DNA of 64,000 nt from Shewanella baltica (GCF_900456975.1 NZ_UGYM01000002.1:2542001-2606000), one strand, 5' to 3'; counted from the stretch's first letter, positions 8,082-16,947 are shown. Notes: generated from the letters alone by a model not told the origin. Made by a program: numbers and translations.

Positions 8082-9659
8082 TTAAGTGCTCGCGTTCGAC
8101 AATGCCCAAATACTATTTCGTTCTCCAAAATAAGCTCGCTTATAAACTTTCTGGGCGCAGAAATAAAAGCATATTGCAAAAATCAACGCCACCATATCAA
8201 CTGGCCCCAAACTAGCATAAGCAATCGACTCGGATGGTGCAAACAGCGGTGAGATGAGTGTACTCACAGGGATCAATGCACAAACTAATGCTAATAACTT
8301 CAGTATATGGATTGCGGCCAACGCAGGGTTACGAACAAAACTATAAATAATCGCCCCAAAAAATATAACGTAGTAACACGCAAGATAATGACTATTGACC
8401 TGATGAGTTACCAGATAAAGCCATTTAGTCACCAAGATAGCGAAACTCACCCCCAACATTGACCCTAAACAAACACCAATTGTCAGCGATGCCATAAAAC
8501 GTGTCGATGCTTGCTGCTCTGCTTGCTTTTTACGACGTTTTTCTAGCCAGAGTAAATTGCCACTATAAAACAAAAATGCCCCTAATAAACCAAAGGCAAA
8601 ATACATCCAGCGACCAAAGTCACCCGCGTAATTACCAAAATGCAGAGCAAACAAACTGTTTACAATAGGACCATACGCCCCCTCACTGGCTTGATTAAGT
8701 GTGTTAAATTGCACCGCAAAGGTATAAGGGTTCAGATAAATAAAATCGCTATAGCCACCACGCATTATCTGCCCATCGGTTTTTACTTCGACAGCTAGCG
8801 CGGGATTGGTAGTTGAAAGGTTTGAAAACGCCATAGAAACAATTTGATAGCCATGGGTCATTGCACTCAATTGCTGTCGATACGTTGCCATTGATGGAAG
8901 TTCAGTAATTGAGTATTCAACATTTGAGCGTACAGGCCGTTCAAATAAAGGTTTATCACCATAAACGATACCCAACCCACCATAAAAAAAGTCGTGGAAT
9001 GCAAAAACAATCACTGTCCATGCGATGATAATGTGGAATGGCAAACTGATGATACCAACGAGATTATGGCTGTCTAGCCAAAGGCGATTACTTCCCTTAT
9101 TTTGCCTCAGTGCGAACAGGTTTTTGACTAAAGTAGGCAGCAAAATAATAACACCTGACACTAACGCCAAAAAATACAATAGGGCTGCCACACCTAAAAC
9201 AATCACGCCTAAATCTTCATGGCCCACTTTACCGATGATGCCAGCAGTACGATGCAGTTGGTCAATTAACGTACCCAACTCATTAGTACTACTCATTTGA
9301 GTGATAATCTCGCCACGCTCAGTCAAGCTTGCATGCCGTAATTGATCATCTAATCGAATACCCCGACCGCCGCCATGTTCGTACCACTTCATTGGTGATT
9401 CATTTTCATCAAAGCTGATAATAAAACCTTCTCTAGCTTTATCATATTGGCTCAATGCCTGCGTAATTAACTCATCCAACCGCTCACTGGGTACTTGAGC
9501 TAACTGCTGATTTGACGGTATAGCCCATTGCTCAATTTGCGGTTTGAACATAGTCAATGCACCCGCATAAAAAGCAATGAATAATAGCAGTCCAGTTAAT
9601 ATTCCCGTCCACGTATGGATAGACTGATAAGTACGAAGCACATCTGCACGGATTCTCAT
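8082..9659 (-). CDS. PepSY-domain (PiuB-like) inner-membrane protein
   Basis: 525 residues. A first membrane helix at about 18-40 (TWTGILTGLLLFIAFYAGA), PepSY-type extracytoplasmic segments, and further helices near 155-180, 205-230, 365-385 and at the C-terminus, the layout of PepSY-associated TM proteins. Members of this family are iron-regulated, sit beside siderophore receptors and some reduce ferric siderophores. The ATG at 9659 is chosen because it overlaps the preceding stop as ATGA and has GGA upstream. Last gene of a three-gene operon divergent from the TonB-dependent receptor. Confidence 0.8.
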   Translation of the reverse strand: MRIRADVLRTYQSIHTWTGILTGLLLFIAFYAGALTMFKPQIEQWAIPSNQQLAQVPSERLDELITQALSQYDKAREGFIISFDENESPMKWYEHGGGRGIRLDDQLRHASLTERGEIITQMSSTNELGTLIDQLHRTAGIIGKVGHEDLGVIVLGVAALLYFLALVSGVIILLPTLVKNLFALRQNKGSNRLWLDSHNLVGIISLPFHIIIAWTVIVFAFHDFFYGGLGIVYGDKPLFERPVRSNVEYSITELPSMATYRQQLSAMTHGYQIVSMAFSNLSTTNPALAVEVKTDGQIMRGGYSDFIYLNPYTFAVQFNTLNQASEGAYGPIVNSLFALHFGNYAGDFGRWMYFAFGLLGAFLFYSGNLLWLEKRRKKQAEQQASTRFMASLTIGVCLGSMLGVSFAILVTKWLYLVTHQVNSHYLACYYVIFFGAIIYSFVRNPALAAIHILKLLALVCALIPVSTLISPLFAPSESIAYASLGPVDMVALIFAICFYFCAQKVYKRAYFGERNSIWALSNAST

Positions 9660-9955
9660 AACAATGTCCATAACCCGATGAAAATAAGATAAATAGCAAT
9701 ATTAGCCAAGGCCAAGCCACACAAGGCTGTGGTTGCGGTCTTGAATAAAAAACTCAGTGAAACAACGGTCAACCAAATTAAACTAATTAGCCACATATTA
9801 AGCTGTACCTTCATTGGCGCATCAATTCCTCCGAGGCCAAACCAAGCAAAAACTGCCACCACTCCGTAGGCGAATGTAAGACCTAACACTCCTGCAATCA
9901 GGCTTTTTCGCCACCAATGAGGCTGAATCTTTTCAGCTTCAGTTAACCGCTTCAT
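9656..9955 (-). CDS. Small membrane protein, DUF3649-like, iron-uptake operon
   Basis: 99 residues with about three hydrophobic helices (roughly 18-40, 51-70, 75-97) after a charged N-terminus. Both ends overlap neighbours as ATGA, so the three genes are translationally coupled. Pairs of such short proteins with a PepSY protein are a recurring companion set of siderophore receptors; the DUF3649 label is by context and size rather than by a decisive motif. Confidence 0.65.
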   Translation of the reverse strand: MKRLTEAEKIQPHWWRKSLIAGVLGLTFAYGVVAVFAWFGLGGIDAPMKVQLNMWLISLIWLTVVSLSFLFKTATTALCGLALANIAIYLIFIGLWTLL

Positions 9956-10215
9956 GACAATTCACCTCTATGTTTTACGAGCGTGACCAACGGAATGCAT
10001 ATCAGCAATAGCAAGACATTAAAAAACCAAGTGAATAATGCGGATATCAAACTCAAATGCTGCGACCAAAAAAATAGTGCCAATAAAAGTAAACAATATC
10101 CGATTATCAAAAATGATTTAGGTAATGACGTTCGTCTTAATCTTTGATGTTTACTCGTACCGTAAATAAGCATGATACCGATAACTGTCGCTACAAAAGC
10201 TGAAATTCCAAACAT
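9952..10215 (-). CDS. Small membrane protein, DUF3325-like, iron-uptake operon
   Basis: 87 residues with three predicted membrane helices (about 3-20, 34-52, 55-78). It is the promoter-proximal gene of the operon, with AGGG six bases before the ATG, and faces the receptor gene across a 162-bp intergenic region that contains a Fur-like site. No catalytic motif is visible; the DUF3325 label rests on size, topology and context. Confidence 0.65.
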   Translation of the reverse strand: MFGISAFVATVIGIMLIYGTSKHQRLRRTSLPKSFLIIGYCLLLLALFFWSQHLSLISALFTWFFNVLLLLICIPLVTLVKHRGELS

Positions 10216-10271
10216 ATTTACCCTGTTATTTTCATTATTTGGTAGAGGTCACAAAACCGATAAATGGTAAT

Positions 10272-10290
10272 GTAAATGACATACATTCGC
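10272..10290. promoter_or_regulatory. Candidate Fur box between divergent iron-uptake transcripts
   Basis: GTAAATGACATACATTCGC matches 12 of 19 positions of the Fur consensus by hand count and sits midway between the two divergent start codons. Iron repression of both transcripts is expected for this gene set. Confidence 0.5.
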
Positions 10291-10377
10291 AATTGCGATT
10301 AAGGTTATTTTAATGTAAATTGTCGGCACTTCTAGCTAACACCACGCTATTCATTAATAGTCAGTCCGAGGATCTTC

Positions 10378-12435
10378 ATGAAACACAGGGCATTTAAGAA
10401 AAATATGATTGCGGCACTTCTGTCGAGTATTAGCATGTCAACGGCTGCAGCTGCCGTCGAGATAGCGTCGGCAGATGCTATTGAAAAAATTACTGTATAT
10501 GGCGAAAAAATTGAGCGCAGTTTAAAAGATACGACCTCGTCGGTATCTGTTATTGACAAAGAAACACTCGATAGCGGTCAGTATCAGTCGATTTCAAATG
10601 CTTTGTCCGAAATACCTAACGTTGTCGTACTAACAGGCTCGGTACCAGATATCCGTGGTGTCTCAGGCAATGGTTCGGCTTCAGGCTTCAACTCATTCAC
10701 TGGCGGTGCTCGTGCACGCGTTTCCACTCTGATTGATGGTGTGGCAGAACCCTTTGTAGCCGATCTCACTGGCGATACAGGCTTATGGGACATTCAACAA
10801 ATTGAAATATTTCGAGGGCCACAATCGACCATTAATGGCCGTAACAGTATTGGTGGCACTGTATTTATAAAAACTGAAGATCCCACGTTTGATTGGCATG
10901 GTGCCGCCCGTTTAGGTTACCGCAACCAAGATAACTATATTGATAGCGCCGTGATGCTATCAGGCCCGATTCTAGACGACGAATTAGCCTTTAGGATCAG
11001 CGGGCAAAATGTCACAGGTGAAACCTATAACAAAGGTTTGGAATACAGCACAAACCCAGCCACATTCGACCAAAATGAACTCATCACTAATCGCTGGCGC
11101 GGCAAGGTTTTATGGCAACCAAGTGCGATTGACGCTCTAAAAGTGATGTATAGCTTCTCGTTTAATGATGAGAAAGGAGATTCCGGACGTAACTACTTCA
11201 CGGGAAATGACCCTTGGGCATATAACCCTATCTTTCAGCGTTATATTGAAACTAAATCGGCCACACACTCAGTAAAAATCGACTACGATCTTGGTGAAGG
11301 CAAAGCATTTGATTTAGTTGTCGCCTACATGGATTATGACTGGGGCTTTGAATCTTACGAGCCAGTAGTGACAGCACAGCAATATGTGGATATGAAAGAT
11401 CAAAGTTACACTGTCGATGGTAAATACAGTTTTGGCTTAAATAACCGCGACTTGAATGGTTTTATTGGCCTATCTTATTTTGAGCGCAGCCAAGACTTTG
11501 ATAGCACAGGCAGCTCAATTTATAACGGCGATGACAGTAGCACATCAACGTCTATTTACGGTGAAATCACCTATGGTTTAAATGACTCACTTTGGGTCAC
11601 TCTCGGCGGTCGGGTGATGCGTGATGAACAAACACGTAATTTTTCGATGCAATACCAAGGCAATCAACTAAATGAAAACCTCGATGACGGCACCACAGTC
11701 ACACTGCCTAAGTTAGTACTGCAATACGCCATCACAGATAACACGACCTTAGCCGCCAGTGCGCGCCGCGGATATAACGCTGGCGGTGGAGCATTGTCGT
11801 TAGCAGAAAGTGAATACTACTATTACGATGAAGAATTTGTTGATACCTTCGAACTTAGCTCGCGCAGTGAATTTTTAGACGGTAATGTCAACCTTAGTGC
11901 CAACCTTTTCTATAACAACTTCGATGGATATCAAGCATCTAATCAAGCTCGAAAAATTACCAATGTAGACAAAGCAGTTACCTATGGTATTGAAACAGCT
12001 CTGACTGCAATGCTTGGTAATAACTGGCAATTAACGACTGGAGTGGGCTTACTCGACAGTGAAATTAAACGAGCAGATCCTAATTATGGCGATGTTATCG
12101 GCAATCAACTGAATGCGGCACCACACGTTACAGCAAACTTAGGCATTAAATATTGGCTCAATGACGAGCTAACCTTTGGCCTATCAGGCAACTATGTTGG
12201 TGAATACTTCGCCGATATCAACAACACAGAAGACCGCGTGGCAGGTGACTATGTAGTAACTCGCTTTAGCGTCGATTATCAAGCCAACAGCTGGCGGGTG
12301 AGTGGCTTCGTGAACAACCTATTTGATGAGCAAGCATTGACAGTAAATGAGCCTCCCAGCCGCAGTTATGTGGACGGTTACGCTGCAATTATCGACCCAA
12401 GAAACATCGGTGTATCAGTGATGTATAACTTTTAA
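10378..12435 (+). CDS. TonB-dependent receptor, siderophore-type
   Basis: 685 residues. A signal peptide ends at about residue 26 (AAAAV region); a TonB box-like EKITVYG follows near residue 37; then a plug domain (about 50-165, with the RGPQSTINGRNSIGGTV segment) and a C-terminal beta-barrel ending in phenylalanine (VSVMYNF) as expected for BAM recognition. GAGGAT precedes the ATG. The divergent PepSY operon and Fur-like site indicate ferric siderophore uptake across the outer membrane. The ligand cannot be told from sequence. Confidence 0.88.
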   Translation: MKHRAFKKNMIAALLSSISMSTAAAAVEIASADAIEKITVYGEKIERSLKDTTSSVSVIDKETLDSGQYQSISNALSEIPNVVVLTGSVPDIRGVSGNGSASGFNSFTGGARARVSTLIDGVAEPFVADLTGDTGLWDIQQIEIFRGPQSTINGRNSIGGTVFIKTEDPTFDWHGAARLGYRNQDNYIDSAVMLSGPILDDELAFRISGQNVTGETYNKGLEYSTNPATFDQNELITNRWRGKVLWQPSAIDALKVMYSFSFNDEKGDSGRNYFTGNDPWAYNPIFQRYIETKSATHSVKIDYDLGEGKAFDLVVAYMDYDWGFESYEPVVTAQQYVDMKDQSYTVDGKYSFGLNNRDLNGFIGLSYFERSQDFDSTGSSIYNGDDSSTSTSIYGEITYGLNDSLWVTLGGRVMRDEQTRNFSMQYQGNQLNENLDDGTTVTLPKLVLQYAITDNTTLAASARRGYNAGGGALSLAESEYYYYDEEFVDTFELSSRSEFLDGNVNLSANLFYNNFDGYQASNQARKITNVDKAVTYGIETALTAMLGNNWQLTTGVGLLDSEIKRADPNYGDVIGNQLNAAPHVTANLGIKYWLNDELTFGLSGNYVGEYFADINNTEDRVAGDYVVTRFSVDYQANSWRVSGFVNNLFDEQALTVNEPPSRSYVDGYAAIIDPRNIGVSVMYNF

Positions 12436-12465
12436 GCTATCTTGTTCACATAGACTTTTATGCTT

Positions 12466-12496
12466 GAAAACACCCCCTATTAAAGGGGGTGTTTTC
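12466..12496 (+). terminator. Intrinsic terminator after the TonB-dependent receptor
   Basis: GAAAACACCCCC (12466-12477) pairs with GGGGGTGTTTTC (12485-12496) around a 7-base loop. Symmetry makes it usable in both directions. Confidence 0.85.
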
Positions 12497-12847
12497 ATTA
12501 TTAGTCAAACAACATACACAATCGTTCCCCTTTGCCCACCAAACTGAACATGCAAAAGTTTTCTACGACAAATGCAGTCTCTCTAACGCAGCGTGTTTGC
12601 CCAAACAAATGCATAAAGACGGATTGCGGCAAGAGCACCAAAACGATAAATCCACAAAGCAATCATTAGTAAAAGCCTAGTTTCATTGTGATCAATATAG
12701 AGATCACACCTAAGCTCAGCGCATCATTAAATGGATAATTATTTCGCATTGGTATCTGTCCGAACCTTTGATAAAATCCAGTCAACGGGTTAGCAGTCTT
12801 GGTGGACAACCGTCTAACCCGCCAGCCCTCGTAAGAGGGCGTTCCTT
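12497..12847. other. Gene-free junction before the prophage-like region, with two hairpins
   Basis: No credible ORF. Near the right end, CGGGTTAG (12786-12793) pairs with CTAACCCG (12814-12821), and GCCCTC (12825-12830) pairs with GAGGGC (12835-12840) around a GTAA tetraloop. Lacking T-runs these are not classical terminators. They lie just beyond the last gene of the minus-strand phage operon and may end its transcript or mark the element's boundary. I could not find a direct repeat shared with the integrase side. Confidence 0.4.
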
Positions 12848-13207
12848 CTAATTCATCCTATCCAGCAGTGCCATTTCGGCTTTTCTTAGCCAGAAGATGT
12901 AAGATTTTTTGCTGTCAAATCCCATTAAGGCCCACTGCTCTTTGCAGAGGTAATGGGCACGAATGGCGCGTTTGCAGTTTATGGATAACTGCTCAACGAG
13001 CTGGTCAAAATGGGCGACGTGGGCAGGCACGTTGAGTTCGTGCTTTAAGTTGCCGCCGCCCAGCGCTTCACCTAAACGGTCGCAGGCGCTGCGGTTCGAA
13101 AACCCCTTGCCCAACTCTTGGTACACCCAATAACGGCCCCAGCGATACAGCCCTAACCGCAACGCCTTAATGTTCATCCTCTGCTCGGGTTCATCGCTAA
13201 AGCCCAT
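12848..13207 (-). CDS. Phage late regulator at the antiterminator Q position
   Basis: 119 residues, rich in Arg, Lys and Trp, with a helix-rich C-terminal half (segment RAIRAHYLCKEQWALMGFDS followed by a conserved-looking amphipathic helix). RAHY-type segments occur in lambdoid Q and related late-regulator families, and it is the last gene of the replication operon, where Q sits. The ATG at 13207 has GAGG six bases upstream and overlaps the preceding stop region. The homology call is tentative. Confidence 0.45.
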   Translation of the reverse strand: MGFSDEPEQRMNIKALRLGLYRWGRYWVYQELGKGFSNRSACDRLGEALGGGNLKHELNVPAHVAHFDQLVEQLSINCKRAIRAHYLCKEQWALMGFDSKKSYIFWLRKAEMALLDRMN

Positions 13208-13412
13208 TAGCCACCTCATTTATCTTCTCAATCGAAAGCTTAAACACATCAAGGCATATCGATGTCACATCGTCATAGGGCGCAGTTGTACGGCCATTTT
13301 CCCAACGTTGGTAAGTGTTGCGGCTAATGCCGTAAATCTCAGCCACTTCGTCTTGGGTCATGCCCCGTAAACGGCGCCCCACTTTCAATACATCCGCGGC
13401 GCGATTAGCCAT
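13197..13412 (-). CDS. Small XRE-family helix-turn-helix regulator
   Basis: 71 residues, essentially one XRE domain: GMTQDEVAEIYGISRNTYQRWENG supplies helices 2-3. The next gene starts within its 3' end. Its place between recombinase and Q-position gene suggests a regulator of late or excision functions; the target is unknown. Confidence 0.75.
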   Translation of the reverse strand: MANRAADVLKVGRRLRGMTQDEVAEIYGISRNTYQRWENGRTTAPYDDVTSICLDVFKLSIEKINEVANGL

Positions 13413-13472
13413 AAATCCTCCTGTACTCAGGCCATAACCCAGTTGTTTTAATTGTAATTGTCATTGTTAGCG

Positions 13473-14741
13473 TCATAACCACCCCACTAACATTGGCTCG
13501 TCTGGCTCACTCGGCTCAGTGGTCGATTGGCGCATTATCTCGGGCGCCACATCATCAAACCCCAGCGTGATTAAGTGTGCGTGGTAGGCATCCAACGCCA
13601 TCAACATGCCCTTATCTAAAGTGCTGTTAACGTAAGTACGTAGCAGTAACGGCAAGGTGTGATTCAAAATCCGCTCACCCACCATGGTATCTACGCCCAT
13701 GTCGGCAATAATGGTGCGGCACAGTTTTCTTAGCGCGTGGGAGGTAAACGCCTTAAACCGAATCGTCTCACTCCAATACTGCGCAGTGCGAATGCTCACC
13801 GGCCCCACTTCGCCTGGGAACAAAAACGCCCGCTTGCCCACATGCGTGTATTGCCACTGGGCATAATGGGTTATCAGCTTCTTGGCTGTTGGCGTCATAG
13901 GTAAGCGATGCTCTTGGCGGTTCTTGGCATTCTCGGCCGGAATAAACCAGTAATCACCGGCAAAGTGGTCCCATCTTGCCAAGCGGGTTTCACCAATGCG
14001 GGTACCGAACATCAGCATTAACACAAACAACATCGCCACCGGTCTTGCTGCATTCCGTAGGGCGCTGAATAACGGTCCCACGTCCGACTCGCTTAATTGC
14101 GTGCCCACCAAAGGCGGCATCTTCAAACTCATTTGCACCCGATACCCCGCCAAGCTATTGCTGTCTAACACCCGTAAATCGGCCGCAACCGATAACGCCC
14201 GTTTCAACACTTTCACCGCCGCTTTGATGTAATTGGCGGAGTAGCCCTGCGCCAACATGGGTTTGATTAAATAGCTGTCCACTGCAATAAAGTTCAGCTC
14301 ATTGAGCGGTAACTCACCAAAGCAACCACTGAGATGTTTACTCACTAACGATTTACAGTTACTGCGCCAGCTGTTGCTTAAGGTGCGGTTGCATTCAACA
14401 TGGGTTACAAACCACGCCAGCAATTGCGCTACCGTGGCAAACTCGTTGCTGATTACCGTTTGGCCCATGCTGCGTTTTGCTAAAAGGCTAGGTAACTCGG
14501 TTAAAAAGGTCTTCAAGCACATCACTGGCCACACACCCTGTTTTTGCCACACGGTTTTGCCCGCTTCGTTCATCACTAAATACACCGAGGCTTGGCGTCT
14601 ATCAGTCGAGGCCCGTAACCGCACTGCAGGAAACTGCGTGTCCCGAAAGTCCCGCGTTATCCCTGCCCGCAACCAACGGCGCAATACCGCATCGTTTAAC
14701 TTGCCTTGCTCTACGCCTGTTGCTGTCATCACTTGCGCCAT
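13473..14741 (-). CDS. Second tyrosine recombinase, inside the replication operon
   Basis: 422 residues. A SAM-like core-binding domain lies at about 100-195, then a catalytic domain with the Arg of FGTRIGETRLA, the HALRK His/Arg pair, a further His in ILNHT and the Tyr of LLRTYVNST, so the catalytic set looks complete. It starts directly after the stop of the preceding gene, with GGAGGG as binding site, so it belongs to the O-P operon and not to an attachment-site module. The element also has a conventional integrase at its right end. Possible roles are multimer resolution or a different integration target; both are inference. Confidence 0.8.
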   Translation of the reverse strand: MAQVMTATGVEQGKLNDAVLRRWLRAGITRDFRDTQFPAVRLRASTDRRQASVYLVMNEAGKTVWQKQGVWPVMCLKTFLTELPSLLAKRSMGQTVISNEFATVAQLLAWFVTHVECNRTLSNSWRSNCKSLVSKHLSGCFGELPLNELNFIAVDSYLIKPMLAQGYSANYIKAAVKVLKRALSVAADLRVLDSNSLAGYRVQMSLKMPPLVGTQLSESDVGPLFSALRNAARPVAMLFVLMLMFGTRIGETRLARWDHFAGDYWFIPAENAKNRQEHRLPMTPTAKKLITHYAQWQYTHVGKRAFLFPGEVGPVSIRTAQYWSETIRFKAFTSHALRKLCRTIIADMGVDTMVGERILNHTLPLLLRTYVNSTLDKGMLMALDAYHAHLITLGFDDVAPEIMRQSTTEPSEPDEPMLVGWL

Positions 14742-14966
14742 CTAGCCCTCCAACCGATATTCAAAGGTGTGATGGGTACCCGAGCGTATGCGCTTTACCC
14801 GCTGGTTCATCGGCATATCCCGAAACCGCGCACTTAACGCTGTCTCGCTGTCGTGAACCCCAAAGCGGTTAAAGCTTTCTTGCTGGATTTCAAACAGGGT
14901 CCAAAACCGTTTGCCTGTGATGATGCGCATCAAGCGTTCGCGCTGGGTCAGTGGTTTAGTCGCCAT
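14742..14966 (-). CDS. Small phage protein of the replication operon
   Basis: 74 residues, basic, beginning MATKPLTQRERLMRIITG, with the look of a short winged-helix domain (segment WTLFEIQQESFNRFGVHDSE). The ATG at 14966 has an AGGGGG binding site and overlaps the end of the P-like gene by 11 bases. Function unknown. Confidence 0.65.
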   Translation of the reverse strand: MATKPLTQRERLMRIITGKRFWTLFEIQQESFNRFGVHDSETALSARFRDMPMNQRVKRIRSGTHHTFEYRLEG

Positions 14967-15639
14967 CGTTTGCCCCCTTAAGCCCAAGGTTGGTTCGTAG
15001 CGTGGCAATAATTGATTTGGCCTTTGCCGCCTCAGTGGGCCGCGTCACCGTTTCGGGTAGTGCCTTTGGCAACTCAACATCGGTTAACTCGCCACGGCTA
15101 AAGCGCCTGCATAACACTGTGTAATTGCGCTCAAACGTCATTAGCACGTCCTTTTCAAGCCCAGTAGCAAACATCCAGCTGCCCGTTTCGCGCACCGCTA
15201 AGCGCACCACATCATGGCTCCACGTATGCTTGTCAGGGTGATGGTAATGGCGCGTTGCCTCCTTAAACGCGGCCTCTAACTTGGGCAGCCCCAAATCACA
15301 GGCCGTCGGTTGGCACCAAAGCGCAAACTGGCGCGGTGTCGGCCAAAACTGCCTATCGCCCTGCTCGCGTCTAGCGCGATTCAGCCCCGCTTGCACTTGC
15401 TCGCGGCTGGCAATCCCCTGCGCCGCCAGAGTTTTAAGCCACTCGGCTTTGTGGGTCGCTTCGTCCTCAGGCCGCGGCGCACTCACCGGAAACAACACCC
15501 GCAACTTGCTAAACACACTGTCCACAATCGCCATGTCCATTGCCGTGGGTTCGGGTTGACTCACACGCCCCTGCCCAACCAGCGGCTGGCGGATTAAGGT
15601 CTGCAGTGATTTCATGCTCGTATTTTGGTTAGCCGTCAT
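14956..15639 (-). CDS. Phage replication protein P-like (helicase loader)
   Basis: 227 residues. The central region with QFWPTPRQFALWC matches the segment typical of lambda P-type proteins (W-P-x-x-x-x-F-x-x-x-C), followed by an alanine-rich stretch and YHHPDKHTWSH. Its start overlaps the O-like stop by four bases. Lambda P recruits the host DnaB helicase to O at the origin; the same job is inferred from motif and O-P order. Confidence 0.75.
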   Translation of the reverse strand: MTANQNTSMKSLQTLIRQPLVGQGRVSQPEPTAMDMAIVDSVFSKLRVLFPVSAPRPEDEATHKAEWLKTLAAQGIASREQVQAGLNRARREQGDRQFWPTPRQFALWCQPTACDLGLPKLEAAFKEATRHYHHPDKHTWSHDVVRLAVRETGSWMFATGLEKDVLMTFERNYTVLCRRFSRGELTDVELPKALPETVTRPTEAAKAKSIIATLRTNLGLKGANDGD

Positions 15640-16472
15640 ATCAAAGGGTCCTCAGGGTCATACACCGCATAACTCCAATCCACTTGCCCAACGGCCGCGG
15701 CCATCGGTCTTGGCAACGGCGTTAACCAGTGGCGTTCACGGATAAACTTGGTAATGCCGAGCACAAACTGGCCGTTAGCGCTAAAGCCCCAACTCGTATC
15801 CAGCGCCGCCGCCTCCTTCAACCAGCTCACCGCCAACACGCAATCGGCATCGGTCAGCTTTTCGGCCTTCCACGCTTTCCACGCAGCCGAATCCGAGCCG
15901 CCTTTGCGATGGGCGGGATACGCTTTGAAAAACGCATTGAAAACCGACTTAGCACTCGTTGCTGGACAAGAGTCTTTTAAAGATTCATTGATAGATTCAA
16001 GATTGATAGATTCTGGGTGAACCATATTCACTAGGGGTGGTGAACCACGTTCACTAGCTGGTGAACCATATTCACTAGGGGGTGAATTTGCTTCACTAGG
16101 GGGTAGTGAACCACATTCACTAGGGGGCAAATCTGCGCCATTTGGGGATAGTGAATTTGCTTCACCCCCTAATACAGCAGCGTCTCCCTTGCATTTTGGC
16201 GTCATCGGCTCAAAACGAATGTGGAAAATATTGGTGGAGTTACCCTTCTCACCCTTGCGATATTCGCGCCGTAAAAAGCCGTCGTCCTCCAACGTTTTTA
16301 CGTGGTTCATCACACTGCGGCGGGTTATCTCACACTGCTCTGCAATGTTCTGGTAACTCGGCCAGCATTCGCCTTGGTCATTGGCGTTATCGGCAAGCTT
16401 GATCAACACCAGCTTGCGCAGTGGATTACCCACCTTGGCCTTCATCGCTTTTACCATCAATTCCATACTCAT
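15636..16472 (-). CDS. Phage replication initiator O-like protein
   Basis: 278 residues. The N-terminal ~95 residues form a helix-turn-helix replication domain (CWPSYQNIAEQCEITRRSVMNHVKTLEDDGF). The middle (about 103-155) is a low-complexity run of PPSE/S-E-x-G-S-type repeats encoded by DNA iterons. The C-terminal part includes FFKAYPAHRKGGSDSAAWKAW, common in O-like proteins that contact the helicase loader. The gene carries its own origin, as in lambda. The start overlaps a 22-residue leader ORF as TTATGA. Confidence 0.8.
   Translation of the reverse strand: MSMELMVKAMKAKVGNPLRKLVLIKLADNANDQGECWPSYQNIAEQCEITRRSVMNHVKTLEDDGFLRREYRKGEKGNSTNIFHIRFEPMTPKCKGDAAVLGGEANSLSPNGADLPPSECGSLPPSEANSPPSEYGSPASERGSPPLVNMVHPESINLESINESLKDSCPATSAKSVFNAFFKAYPAHRKGGSDSAAWKAWKAEKLTDADCVLAVSWLKEAAALDTSWGFSANGQFVLGITKFIRERHWLTPLPRPMAAAVGQVDWSYAVYDPEDPLI
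16018..16164. repeat. Iteron array, putative phage replication origin within gene O
   Basis: Six short dyads TGAA-N5-TTCA start at 16018, 16041, 16062, 16083, 16107 and 16152. Examples are TGAACCATATTCA and TGAATTTGCTTCA, most followed by CTAGGGG. The first five are 21-24 bp apart, two helical turns. An AT-rich stretch with repeats of GATAGATTC lies at 15978-16016, the place of a DNA unwinding element. Iterons inside the initiator gene beside an AT-rich tract is the lambda ori plan. Confidence 0.8.
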
Positions 16473-16537
16473 AAGTCACCCCCAAACGGAGCAACCCACA
16501 AACTCGAATTGACGCAAACTCTATGCTTCAGTAACAT
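16469..16537 (-). CDS. 22-residue leader ORF upstream of gene O
   Basis: Starts at an ATG preceded by GTGAGG seven bases upstream and encodes MLLKHRVCVNSSLWVAPFGG plus two residues. Its TGA overlaps the ATG of the O-like gene, a coupling arrangement. A related start (MLLK) recurs in the duplicated segment at 16948-17022. It may act through translation itself and not as a protein. Confidence 0.35.
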   Translation of the reverse strand: MLLKHRVCVNSSLWVAPFGGDL

Positions 16538-16602
16538 AATATTGCCTCACTTAGGTATTAAGCCCGCATCGGTCGCCAAAACTTCAGCGGGCTTTCTTAT
16601 TT
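16527..16602. repeat. 75-bp repeat with hairpin, copy 1
   Basis: Shares CAGTAACAT, ATTGCC and AAGCCCGCATCGGTCGCC with copy 2 (16948-17022). AGCCCGC pairs with GCGGGCT and is followed on the plus strand by TTTCTTATTT, a terminator form. On the minus strand it encodes a degenerate end LATDAGLIPK, which also ends the 36-residue ORF at 17787-17897. Confidence 0.75.
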
Positions 16603-16629
16603 ACAATCGACTTTAAACAGGACGTTTAA

Positions 16630-16899
16630 ATGCCCCGACAGACACATGGAACCGTTATCGGCATAAGTAAAAACCGCAGCCGCATTGCCGTAGAACTAGA
16701 TACCGACAACATCAGCGTCATGGATATTTACAATCCCAAATGCTTTGAAATTGACCACATCCTCTTTGGACCGCTTGATGTACTCGGTGGTTATTTCGTT
16801 TTCAACCAAACCGCTCAAGCAGAATATTTCGTTTATGTCGAAGCAATCTGCTGCGATCATGAAACGGCTCAGCGGCACCTGCTTCACACATTAAACTGA
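16630..16899 (+). CDS. Small plus-strand gene in a minus-strand operon (moron-like)
   Basis: 89 residues, product beginning MPRQTHGTVIGISKNRSRIA, probably a small beta-rich domain in the first half; two adjacent Cys near the C-terminus (EAICCDHE). It runs against the surrounding operon and lies between two near-identical 75-bp repeats, the second of which gives it an intrinsic terminator. This is how phage morons usually look. I recognise no family. Confidence 0.5.
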   Translation: MPRQTHGTVIGISKNRSRIAVELDTDNISVMDIYNPKCFEIDHILFGPLDVLGGYFVFNQTAQAEYFVYVEAICCDHETAQRHLLHTLN

Positions 16900-16947
16900 A
16901 TCCCTACCACTCGACGAAAGGTCAAAATTTGACCACAACGCCGTATT

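Noticed and set aside
12489..12680. 63-codon ORF after the TonB-dependent receptor
   Set aside because: Starts inside the receptor's terminator hairpin and has no binding site or recognisable content.
12786..12840. tRNA gene suggested by paired hairpins near the prophage-like region's left end
   Set aside because: The stems do not form a cloverleaf: no acceptor stem, T-loop or anticodon arm of proper size.
13473..14741. Second recombinase as an integron integrase that could serve the cassettes
   Set aside because: It lies in the phage replication operon with translational coupling, has no neighbouring attI or cassettes, and I see no clear IntI-specific insertion near the patch III region.
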